A stretch of 64,000 bases of DNA from Alkalihalobacillus pseudalcaliphilus (GTDB taxonomy: Bacteria > Bacillota > Bacilli > Bacillales > Bacillaceae_D). Below, in pieces: positions 8,500-15,887 of this stretch (the stretch's first letter is position 1; every line of letters begins with the position of its first letter). Under the pieces are notes generated by a model. That model made no database searches. It saw only the letters and a program-made list of their open reading frames with translations, and was not told the DNA's origin. The position numbers and the translations under genes are program-made. The stretch covers positions 19,928 to 83,927 of the forward strand of contig NZ_JAQQWS010000012.1 in the NCBI RefSeq assembly GCF_028610675.1, written 5' to 3'.

Positions 8500-9495
8500 A
8501 TGAAGGATGAGTTTGCTTTTATTGACAGTGTGACGCCGAGTCGGACGTATCAGGCGGGCCTGGTTCAAGGGATAGGTGATGATGCAGCCCTATTCAAAAC
8601 GACTACGGGATTCGAACAGGTCATTTGTGTCGATACGATGGTTGAAGGGGTTCATTTTCGAAAGGATACATTAACGCCTTATCAAATTGGGCGAAAAAGT
8701 TTGGCGATTAATATGAGTGACCTTGCTGCGATGGGGGCGATTCCCCGTTATTATCTCGTTTCCATTGGGATTCCCTCTCATTGGGACGAGCATGCTGTAC
8801 AGGAGATATATTGCGGTATGGGTGAATTAGCAGAGCGATATCAAATCGATTTAATTGGTGGTGATACTGTTTCGACAAATGACAGCCTCGTCATTACCAT
8901 AACCGTCACAGGTGAAGTAGAAAAAGGTCGTCATTTATTAAGAAGCCAGGCTAAGCCTGGTGATGTGGTTTTTATTACTGGTGAAGTAGGTTTATCTGCT
9001 GCAGGTTTTGAGCTTATTTCTCAAAAGGGGATCGGTGCAGAATTTTCCGCGAATGAAGAGAAGCTAGCGGTGAAAGCTCATCAAGAGCCCGACGCACAAG
9101 TGGAAGCTGGAAGACTACTGGCACAAAGTGGCTTTCGTGTGGCCCTCAATGATGTTAGTGATGGTGTTGCGAGTGAGGCGAATGAAATTGCCACAGCGAG
9201 TCGAGTTAAAATAGAGTTAGATGTTCAAAAGCTTCCGGTTGATAGTCTTACAAAAATCAATACGCTAGAACAGGCACATCAATGGGCGCTTTTTGGTGGG
9301 GAAGATTTTCAATTATTAGGTGCAATGGACAAACAAGATTTTCAACTGATTGCCACACAATTTAAGCAGGCTCTCATTCCTCTTACAGTGATTGGTGAAG
9401 TCCATGAAGGTGAAACCGGTGTTTGGCTTAAAGAAGGAAAATCAATCGTTGAGCTTGAAAGAAAAGGCTATAACCACTTTGATAAAGATAAATAG
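8500..9495 (+). CDS. thiL: Thiamine-monophosphate kinase
   Basis: Phosphorylates thiamine monophosphate to thiamine diphosphate, the last step of the cofactor pathway. The product has 331 residues, with the N-terminal motif GIGDDAALF (ATP/Mg binding), VDTMVEGVHF, and the Gly-rich IGGDT segment, as in the PurM-like kinase family. The start is ATG 8500 with TAGGAGGAAG upstream. It heads a tightly packed cluster with tsaE, tsaB, rimI and tsaD, the same order as the B. subtilis thiL-ydiB-ydiC-ydiD-gcp genes. Its stop codon abuts the tsaE start region. Confidence 0.95.
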   Translation: MKDEFAFIDSVTPSRTYQAGLVQGIGDDAALFKTTTGFEQVICVDTMVEGVHFRKDTLTPYQIGRKSLAINMSDLAAMGAIPRYYLVSIGIPSHWDEHAVQEIYCGMGELAERYQIDLIGGDTVSTNDSLVITITVTGEVEKGRHLLRSQAKPGDVVFITGEVGLSAAGFELISQKGIGAEFSANEEKLAVKAHQEPDAQVEAGRLLAQSGFRVALNDVSDGVASEANEIATASRVKIELDVQKLPVDSLTKINTLEQAHQWALFGGEDFQLLGAMDKQDFQLIATQFKQALIPLTVIGEVHEGETGVWLKEGKSIVELERKGYNHFDKDK

Positions 9496-9960
9496 GTGAT
9501 GAAATTGAAAAAATGGATAATAACCACGAGCTCGCCAGAGGAAACGATGGCTTTTGCTAAACAGCTAGGGTTGCTTTTAAATGGTGGTGAAGTTATTACG
9601 CTTGAAGGGGATTTAGGTGCGGGAAAAACGCATTTTACAAAAGGACTAGCGGAAGGCCTGGATGTAAAGAGAGTGGTCAATAGCCCGACGTTTACGATTA
9701 TTAAAGAATATAAAGGACGGAAACCACTTTATCATATGGACGTCTACCGTCTTGAGAATAGTGAAGAAGATATCGGTTTAGAAGAATATTTTGAGAGTGA
9801 CGGTGTATCTGTTGTCGAATGGGCGAGCCGAATTGAGGAACAACTTCCATCGGAGCGTTTAGAGATTCGTATCTATCGTCAAGGTGACACGGAAAGAGAG
9901 ATACATTTACAGCCGATTGGAATGAGATATGAAGCTGTATGTAAGGAGATTGGTTTATGA
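9496..9960 (+). CDS. tsaE: tRNA t6A biosynthesis ATPase TsaE
   Basis: Small ATPase needed with TsaB and TsaD to transfer threonylcarbamoyl to A37 of ANN-decoding tRNAs. Walker A is LEGDLGAGKTHFTKGL (residues about 37-50), followed by NSPTFTIIKEY and HMDVYRL, all TsaE hallmarks. The start is uncertain: GTG 9496, ATG 9499 and TTG 9505 are in frame, and AGGTGAT at 9495-9500 would best serve TTG 9505. Length is about 150 residues in any case. The gene overlaps tsaB by four bases (ATGA), so the two are translationally coupled. Confidence 0.93.
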   Translation: MMKLKKWIITTSSPEETMAFAKQLGLLLNGGEVITLEGDLGAGKTHFTKGLAEGLDVKRVVNSPTFTIIKEYKGRKPLYHMDVYRLENSEEDIGLEEYFESDGVSVVEWASRIEEQLPSERLEIRIYRQGDTEREIHLQPIGMRYEAVCKEIGL

Positions 9961-10670
9961 GTAAGGTATTAGCAATAGATACGTCTTCATTTGTTTTAGG
10001 CGTGGCAGTCACAGATGGCGAGCAAGTCGCGGGCGAGCTCATTACAAATAATAAGAAGAATCATGCATTACGTTTGATGCCAGCTGTTTCAAAACTAATG
10101 GAAGAATTAAAAATAGAAGCGAAACAATTAGATAAAATTGTCGTAGCAAATGGTCCCGGTTCTTATACAGGAGTACGGATTGGTGTTACAACGGCGAAAA
10201 CGCTGGCTTGGTCATTGGGTATTCCACTTGTGATGGTGTCTAGTTTAGAAGTGAGTGCTCAGATTGGCAGATACACAACTCATTCGATTATCCCGATTAT
10301 TGATGCTCGAAGAGGGCAAGTCTACACAGGATTATATCGGTCAGAAGGTGATGAAGTGATTCAAGCTGAAGCAGATCAGTTAATCTTGCTAGAGGATTGG
10401 CTTCAACAGCTTAGCGAAAGAACAGGGAGTTTCTTATTTGTCGGACAAGATGTCATGCTCCACCAAACGGTGATCAAAGAGGTGCTTGGTGAGCGAGCGT
10501 TATTTGCTCCAAAAAGTATGGCATTACCAAGGCCGTCTGAATTAGCATTGCTGGGGCAAAAGAGAGAAGCGGTGGAATCTTTACATGCAGCAACACCACA
10601 GTATTTACAGCTTGCTGAAGCTGAGGCGAAATGGAAAGCTGCTCAGAAAGAAAGTGAATGGGGACGATGA
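9957..10670 (+). CDS. tsaB: tRNA t6A biosynthesis protein TsaB
   Basis: Protein of 237 residues of the ASKHA fold, a catalytically inactive paralog of TsaD that forms the TsaBDE complex. N-terminal VLAIDTSSFVLGVAV and the central NGPGSYTGVRIGVTTAKTLA motif are diagnostic of TsaB (YeaZ). It overlaps tsaE (ATGA at 9957) and rimI downstream, consistent with one operon. The C-terminal part is variable, as usual. No oddities are seen. Confidence 0.95.
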   Translation: MSKVLAIDTSSFVLGVAVTDGEQVAGELITNNKKNHALRLMPAVSKLMEELKIEAKQLDKIVVANGPGSYTGVRIGVTTAKTLAWSLGIPLVMVSSLEVSAQIGRYTTHSIIPIIDARRGQVYTGLYRSEGDEVIQAEADQLILLEDWLQQLSERTGSFLFVGQDVMLHQTVIKEVLGERALFAPKSMALPRPSELALLGQKREAVESLHAATPQYLQLAEAEAKWKAAQKESEWGR

Positions 10671-11125
10671 TTGAATCTAGTAAAACCGAAGCACGGTTTA
10701 TGACTGTAGAAGACCTTGATCAAGTGATGATTGTTGAAAGGGATGCTTTTACAATTCCATGGAGACGTGAATTGTTTGAACAAGAGCTTGAAGTTAATAA
10801 ATTTGCTCATTATCTCGTTTATGAAAAAGATGGACAAATTGTTGGTTATTGTGGTCTTTGGATTATTACAGATGAAGCTCAGGTGACAAATATTGCGGTT
10901 CATTCAGAGTATCGAGGTAATGGTTATGGTGAAGAATTGTTAAGTTATGCGATGAGTTTCGCTAAATTAATGGGAACCAAACGCTTATCCTTAGAAGTGA
11001 GAGTGAGTAATCATGTCGCTCAGTCACTGTATCAAAAGTTAGGATTTGAACCTGGTGGGATTCGAAAAAACTATTATGCAGACAATCAAGAGGATGCATT
11101 AGTAATGTGGGTGAATGTATCATGA
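10667..11125 (+). CDS. rimI: Ribosomal protein S18 alanine N-acetyltransferase RimI
   Basis: GNAT-fold acetyltransferase of 152 residues. Motif A is visible as NIAVHSEYRGNGYGEELL (acetyl-CoA pyrophosphate binding RGNGYG), and SLEVRVSNHVAQSLYQKLGFEPGGIRKNYY is the C-terminal RimI signature. In bacteria RimI acetylates the N terminus of protein bS18. I choose ATG 10667, which overlaps the tsaB stop as ATGA; ATG 10658 adds three residues and cannot be excluded. It lies between tsaB and tsaD as in B. subtilis (ydiD). Confidence 0.93.
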   Translation: MIESSKTEARFMTVEDLDQVMIVERDAFTIPWRRELFEQELEVNKFAHYLVYEKDGQIVGYCGLWIITDEAQVTNIAVHSEYRGNGYGEELLSYAMSFAKLMGTKRLSLEVRVSNHVAQSLYQKLGFEPGGIRKNYYADNQEDALVMWVNVS

Positions 11126-12138
11126 GTGAACGTAATTTAATTTTGGCAATAGAAACTAGCTGTGATGAGACTTCTGCAGCAGTAATTGAAAACGGAACAA
11201 CGATTTTAAGTAATGTGGTCGCCTCGCAAATTGAAAGTCATAAGCGATTTGGTGGCGTGGTACCTGAAGTGGCTTCGAGGCATCATGTTGAACAAATTAC
11301 GTTAATCATTGAGGCAGCTATGCTTGATGCGACTGTCTCCTTTGAAGAATTATCAGCGGTTGCTGTTACTGAGGGTCCGGGATTGGTTGGAGCTTTACTA
11401 GTTGGTGTTCATGCGGCGAAAGCGATTGCCTTTGCTCATAGTTTGCCACTTATTGGCGTTCATCATATTGCCGGTCATATTTATGCCAATCAATTAATAA
11501 AGCCATTGCAATATCCGTTAATGTCTTTAGTTGTGTCGGGTGGTCATACGGAGCTTGTGTATATGGAAGCTGAAGGTGAGTTTCAAATCATTGGCGAAAC
11601 ACGTGATGATGCTGTAGGTGAGGCCTACGATAAAGTCGCCCGTACATTAGGGTTACCATACCCTGGCGGACCGCATATTGACAAACTCGCGATGAACGCA
11701 GTAGAAAGCGTGGACTTACCGCGTGCATGGTTAGAAGCCGATTCCTTTGATTTTAGCTTTAGTGGATTGAAGTCAGCAGTTATTAACAAGGTCCATAATG
11801 AGAAGCAAAAAGGAAGAGAAATCGATCCAGCTCATCTAGCACGAGGCTTTCAAGAAAGCGTTATTGATGTACTTGTAACTAAAACATTAAGAGCTATTGA
11901 AAAGTTTCCTTCTAAGCAGTTGCTGCTAGCGGGTGGAGTAGCCGCTAACAAAGGGTTACGGCAAAGATTAGAGCAGGAATTTAAGCAATCAAAAACAGAG
12001 CTTATTATCCCACCATTATCATTATGCACCGACAATGCTGCGATGATTGGAGCGGCTGCAAGTATCAAATTAAAACAACAGTCCTTTAGTAATTATGCGC
12101 TAAATGGCAATCCAGGGCTTGATTTAGAACAGTCATAA
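11122..12138 (+). CDS. tsaD: tRNA N6-adenosine threonylcarbamoyltransferase TsaD
   Basis: Catalytic subunit of t6A37 synthesis, 338 residues, iron-containing ASKHA protein (formerly gcp). The family opening LAIETSCDETSAAVI is clear, the metal ligands lie in GVHHIAGHIYAN, and SFSGLKSAV and LLAGGVAANKGLR are conserved segments. ATG 11122 overlaps the rimI stop (ATGA) and has GGGTGA upstream; the in-frame GTG at 11107 is less likely. It ends the five-gene thiL-tsa cluster, and a hairpin terminator follows. Confidence 0.96.
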   Translation: MSERNLILAIETSCDETSAAVIENGTTILSNVVASQIESHKRFGGVVPEVASRHHVEQITLIIEAAMLDATVSFEELSAVAVTEGPGLVGALLVGVHAAKAIAFAHSLPLIGVHHIAGHIYANQLIKPLQYPLMSLVVSGGHTELVYMEAEGEFQIIGETRDDAVGEAYDKVARTLGLPYPGGPHIDKLAMNAVESVDLPRAWLEADSFDFSFSGLKSAVINKVHNEKQKGREIDPAHLARGFQESVIDVLVTKTLRAIEKFPSKQLLLAGGVAANKGLRQRLEQEFKQSKTELIIPPLSLCTDNAAMIGAAASIKLKQQSFSNYALNGNPGLDLEQS

Positions 12139-12142
12139 GAAA

Positions 12143-12172
12143 AGAAGCACGGGTATCCGGGCTTCTTTTTTA
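12143..12172. terminator. Terminator between tsaD and fra (convergent)
   Basis: AAGAAGC and GCTTCTT arms with an inner CGG/CCG pairing, followed by TTTTTT on the plus strand and preceded by A-rich sequence. It is placed to serve both convergent genes. Confidence 0.75.
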
Positions 12173-12174
12173 CG

Positions 12175-12552
12175 TTATGCTCTCCAAAAAGTTGTACAAT
12201 CAGCTTTATCCATGACATTAAATTCAATCATTTTCTCGAGTAAGGCATAATCGATTGGTTGACTCCACTTAAGACGGACCAAACCTTTTGTATATGAGTG
12301 CCCAGCTGCCTCGATATCTTCAGCGACATGATTCATGCCAGCTTCCTCAGGAGCAACAGCTAGATGCTGCTTGGCGACGCTAAAACCGATAATATAAGTC
12401 CCATGATCCGTAAACATTGGTTGATTCCACTTCACAACCGGCTCAAGATAAGGATACTTTTCGGCAATCCAATGGAAGACCTCTTCCAACGTGCTGCGAT
12501 GCTTTGAATTTGAAATGGCTTCAAGAAACTCTGTAAAAACATGAGTGTCCAT
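12175..12552 (-). CDS. fra: Frataxin-like iron chaperone (DUF1801, Fra/YdhG type)
   Basis: Cytoplasmic protein of 125 residues matching the pattern of B. subtilis Fra (YdhG), described as an intracellular iron chaperone delivering iron for cluster and heme assembly. Recognisable segments are EVVKWNQPMF-like (PVVKWNQPMFTDHG), IIGFSVAKQHLAVAPE and the C terminus MIEFNVMDKADCTTFW. AGGAGG lies just upstream of the ATG on the minus strand. It is transcribed toward tsaD and shares the intervening terminator. It interrupts the tsaD-ydiF neighbourhood relative to B. subtilis. The family is firm; the iron role is by homology. Confidence 0.85.
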   Translation of the reverse strand: MDTHVFTEFLEAISNSKHRSTLEEVFHWIAEKYPYLEPVVKWNQPMFTDHGTYIIGFSVAKQHLAVAPEEAGMNHVAEDIEAAGHSYTKGLVRLKWSQPIDYALLEKMIEFNVMDKADCTTFWRA

Positions 12553-12784
12553 GCATGTCCTCCTTTAACAACAAGTTTTAACCTCATTATAGCAAAACAA
12601 AACCCCTATCAACAAAATGGTCATGCCCGATCAGTATGATTTTGACTTTTGGTTATAGTATGGAATGCCATTATATTTTACAGTATATTTTCCCCGTTAT
12701 TTAAAATTTTTTTGTTTCATTTATTCCTAGGGGGCTTATTTTCTTTTCTGTTTCTCCATATAAAACCCATGGCGGAGTTCCATT

Positions 12785-13082
12785 CACTCCGCCACCAACA
12801 AACATAAAAGTGGTTTTTGGCACTTTGACTGTTGGAACTTCATTCAATTAGTTTTTTTTCCATTTCATTTTAAATGAATGGTGTTAGATTGTGTTGTGCA
12901 CTTGAGAATGAGCAGAAACCTAGCGGACGAAAACATGCGGAGGCTCCCGTGGGACGTAGTGGCAGAGCTGAGATCCAGCGGCGTAGCCGATTAGCTCAGT
13001 GCCACGTGATTATCTCGAAGCATGATTTTCGTTAGCGGCGAGTAGAACTCCGCATATCGCCCATAAGTAACTTTCATATAAA
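12785..13082 (+). repeat. Dispersed intergenic element, subfamily I, near-complete copy
   Basis: Left end CCGCCACCAACAAACATAAAAGTGG, then a T-rich middle, ACTTGAGAAT, AGCGGACGAAAAC and a GC-rich palindromic core. In the core GAGCTGAG pairs with the later TTAGCTCAG region and GTGGC with GCCAC. It closes with AACTTTCATATAAAA. This is one of the best-preserved copies and shows the terminal inverted repeat clearly. Confidence 0.65.
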
Positions 13083-13406
13083 ATAAAATATGCCAAACGA
13101 AATAGTATGAATGGAAATGCGTTAATAATATTCTTGAAGTTCATGGCTTAACGATACAATACTTTCTATTTTCACTTTATTAGTTAATTATATTGTTTGG
13201 GGTAGTGCATAAAAAAGGACATTAAAGTCTTTTTTTATGATTTAAAGTTAGCTTGAGGTGATCTTGGTAGTAAGTTAAAAGATACGTGTTGTTTAATAAA
13301 TATTCTCTGCCCTTCATACATAAATCACCAAACATTGCACATACTAGTGAAAAAAGTCCCGGTGAAAATCTCTATCAGAATGTGTAAAACTGACTGTTAA
13401 CAAGTC
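13083..13406 (+). other. AT-rich intergenic DNA before the DnaA-box cluster
   Basis: No open frame with a ribosome binding site is seen here. The stretch is AT-rich, between the repeat element and the DnaA boxes, and includes an AAAGGACATTAAAGTCTTTTTT hairpin-like segment near 13214-13237. Confidence 0.4.
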
Positions 13407-13566
13407 TGTGGATAATGTGGATAAAAGATAAAAATGCCGTTTTTATCAGTAAAATTCTGTGGTTAACTTTTTGTGTGGATAAATAGGTAGTTTTTGTGGA
13501 CATGATAATAAAACCTTTATAAAACAAGGTTAAGGTTGTGTATAAAACTGTGGATAGTGTGGATAT
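13407..13566 (+). promoter_or_regulatory. DnaA-box cluster
   Basis: Four exact matches to TGTGNATAA (the complement of the DnaA box TTATNCACA) lie at 13407, 13416, 13474 and 13537. Near matches lie at 13458, 13549 and 13558, and a weak one at 13495. All are in the same orientation within 160 bases. B. subtilis has a known DnaA-box cluster between gcp (tsaD) and ydiF, and this cluster lies in the equivalent interval. It probably titrates DnaA or regulates the downstream gene; it is not itself expected to be an origin, since dnaA and dnaN are absent. Confidence 0.8.
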
Positions 13567-13593
13567 GTCAGAAAATATAGAAAGGTAGAACGT

Positions 13594-15807
13594 ATGTTTT
13601 CAAGAAATGTGTATATCTGTGTCATGATGTTCGTCATCTTGTCACTCTTATGTGGAAATGTAACTTTTGCACAAGAATTTGAAACAAACCACCAGACAAT
13701 AGTCCTAGTTCCTCACTTTTCATTTGAAGACATTGAGGCTTTACTTGAAAAGGATCAGGAGCCTTTTTTATGGGAAAAAGCATCTATAGGTGCGATGAAT
13801 GTACGGCCGGATGGTCCTTATCAATACTTACATAACACGGTCACGATGGCTGTCGGAGATAAAGCAAGAGGTGTGGACCAATGGAATGCCTATGAACAGA
13901 ACGAACAAATCGCTGAACAATCCATCCAACAGCATCAACAGCAAACGCTATCTCGTGAGAATCGTCATCCTATTACTCGCCCGGATATTTATCATCCTTA
14001 TTTCTTTTCCCTAAAGCAGACCAATCTAAACACGTCTTATCGTGGACAAATAGGTAAGTTAGGGGAGTGGCTAAAGGAAGCAAACGTTGATCACTTTGTA
14101 TATGGACATAGTGATACAGAGCAGCAGGTCCGTTATGCCTCATTGTTTATAATCGATGAAAAAGCGACGGGACAAGGGGCTTTAAAAGAGGCCGTTCAGA
14201 CGAATTCAGAGCGTCCGTATCGTTATCAAATGGACCAAGATTTTATCATAGAGCATATGACCAATCGGCAAATCGACAATGTACGGACTTACTCAGTAAT
14301 AGAATGGGGAGATTTTTACCGTCTTGATATGATGAAGGACGTCATTGAACCGAATTATTATTTGGAGCTAAAGGAAACTTTGAGAAAAGAATTAACACAG
14401 TTTTTGCTACGGTTAAAAGATGAACAAAATCAGGAAATCTGGTTACTGACACCGATGATGGACCAAACATCTTACCAGCAAAAAAAGTGGCTAACACCTA
14501 TTCTTAATTGGGGTTCCGATGAGGCAGGCTTCTTTACCTCTGCAACAACGAGACAGAGCTATATTGTCAGTAGCATCGATTTGTTACCGACATGGGTAGA
14601 TCGACTTTCCCTTCCACATGGTGATACGATGCTAACAGGAAAAGCCTTAACCATTGAACATTCAAATCGCCTCTCGCATGAAAGGATGTTTCGAGATTTA
14701 GATCACATTACACATATATTTAAAAGTCGTTCCCATGTATTGACGATTTTTATTCTTAGCTTAGTTGGTTTATTAGGGCTGGCGGGTATTGTGTTTGTTT
14801 GGTTGAGAAATAATCAATACGCTCTCATCGGTGTCAAGGTCACATTCCTAGCCGCATGGAGTTCTCTGTTATATTTCTTATTGCTAGCACCTTTAAGTGA
14901 ATATATGTCGGTTATTCTTTTTTTATTGACGTTAATGAGTTTATCTATTCTAACTGGATTCGTGATTTACAGGTTATGTAGACAGCCTATTTCCGTAGTA
15001 GCAGGTATTGTATTTGCCGCTATAACTGTCGACCAATTATTTGGGGGACCACTCATTCAACGTTCTTATTTAGGGTTTGATCCTATTATCGGGGCACGGT
15101 TTTATGGGATTGGAAATGAGTTTGGAGGTGTATATATTATTGCTGTAATGGCGATGCTTATGCCATTCTTCACGAATAAAAAACGAGATTTACTCATCGT
15201 TTTCTCCATTTTAGCAAGTACTCTATTTATCCTTGCTGCACAGATATATGGAACAAATGCAGGTGGAACATTGTCTGCTGCAATCGCCTATGTGGTCTTG
15301 TTGCTGAAAATGTATCGCAATAATATACATGCAAAAAAACTTTGGATCGCCGGTTTTTTCGCTTTAATTGGAGCGGTTGCTTTCCTTTTTATCATGCAGT
15401 TAATTGGAATGAAAAGTCATATTGGCTTAGCCTTTGAAAGACTATTAAGCGGTGATTTCGTGTATATCCAAGATATGATTATTCGTAAATTAACGATGAA
15501 CTATAAAATTCTACGGCATTCAAATTGGACCTTATTATTTGCATCAAGTTATGTCGTCGTTGCTATTTTGATTTGGTTTACACGTAACCAATTGGTTGAT
15601 GAAAGGAAACGATTATTTTTACAAGCAGGTGTTGTTGCATCGGTTGCTTTACTCTTCCTTAATGATTCAGGCGTTGTTGCCGCTGCAACCTCTATGTTTT
15701 GTGTCGTATCCTCTTATTGTTATTGGGTGATCGAGATGTTTTGGGGCAAGCATTCACGAAAGGGTGGGCATTCAATTTCGGGAAAGTTGGATGAAACGAG
15801 TTACTAA
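13594..15807 (+). CDS. Membrane protein with alkaline-phosphatase-like ectodomain, unknown function
   Basis: Protein of 737 residues. A signal-like helix (residues 5-26) is followed by a large extracytoplasmic domain to about residue 375. Its pattern, including IVLVPHFSFEDIEALL, SIGAMNVRPDG, EIWLLTPMMDQ, LTPILNWG and YIVSSIDLLPTWVDRLSLP, resembles the alkaline phosphatase/phosphopentomutase fold with degenerate metal sites. About eight helices follow (385-720) with the conserved segment LGFDPIIGARFYGIGNEFGG, seen in uncharacterised Firmicute and actinobacterial membrane proteins. AAAGGTAG precedes ATG 13594. The DnaA-box cluster ends 27 bases upstream. A role in envelope polymer metabolism is plausible but unproven. 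Confidence 0.7.
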   Translation: MFSRNVYICVMMFVILSLLCGNVTFAQEFETNHQTIVLVPHFSFEDIEALLEKDQEPFLWEKASIGAMNVRPDGPYQYLHNTVTMAVGDKARGVDQWNAYEQNEQIAEQSIQQHQQQTLSRENRHPITRPDIYHPYFFSLKQTNLNTSYRGQIGKLGEWLKEANVDHFVYGHSDTEQQVRYASLFIIDEKATGQGALKEAVQTNSERPYRYQMDQDFIIEHMTNRQIDNVRTYSVIEWGDFYRLDMMKDVIEPNYYLELKETLRKELTQFLLRLKDEQNQEIWLLTPMMDQTSYQQKKWLTPILNWGSDEAGFFTSATTRQSYIVSSIDLLPTWVDRLSLPHGDTMLTGKALTIEHSNRLSHERMFRDLDHITHIFKSRSHVLTIFILSLVGLLGLAGIVFVWLRNNQYALIGVKVTFLAAWSSLLYFLLLAPLSEYMSVILFLLTLMSLSILTGFVIYRLCRQPISVVAGIVFAAITVDQLFGGPLIQRSYLGFDPIIGARFYGIGNEFGGVYIIAVMAMLMPFFTNKKRDLLIVFSILASTLFILAAQIYGTNAGGTLSAAIAYVVLLLKMYRNNIHAKKLWIAGFFALIGAVAFLFIMQLIGMKSHIGLAFERLLSGDFVYIQDMIIRKLTMNYKILRHSNWTLLFASSYVVVAILIWFTRNQLVDERKRLFLQAGVVASVALLFLNDSGVVAAATSMFCVVSSYCYWVIEMFWGKHSRKGGHSISGKLDETSY

Positions 15808-15830
15808 ATGTGCACATATTCCATATGAAA

Positions 15831-15870
15831 AAGACTTCATAAGAGGCCATTCATTCCTCTATGAAGTCTT
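15831..15870. terminator. Bidirectional terminator between the membrane protein gene and ydiF
   Basis: AAGACTTCATAAGAGG and CCTCTATGAAGTCTT form a long stem of about 15 bp. A-rich sequence precedes it and T-rich sequence follows, between two convergent genes. Confidence 0.85.
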
Positions 15871-15887
15871 ATTATCGTGTTAGGTAG

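Noticed and set aside
13407..13566. Chromosomal or plasmid replication origin
   Set aside because: DnaA boxes are present but there is no dnaA, dnaN or rep gene and no clear unwinding element; a regulatory or titration cluster fits better.
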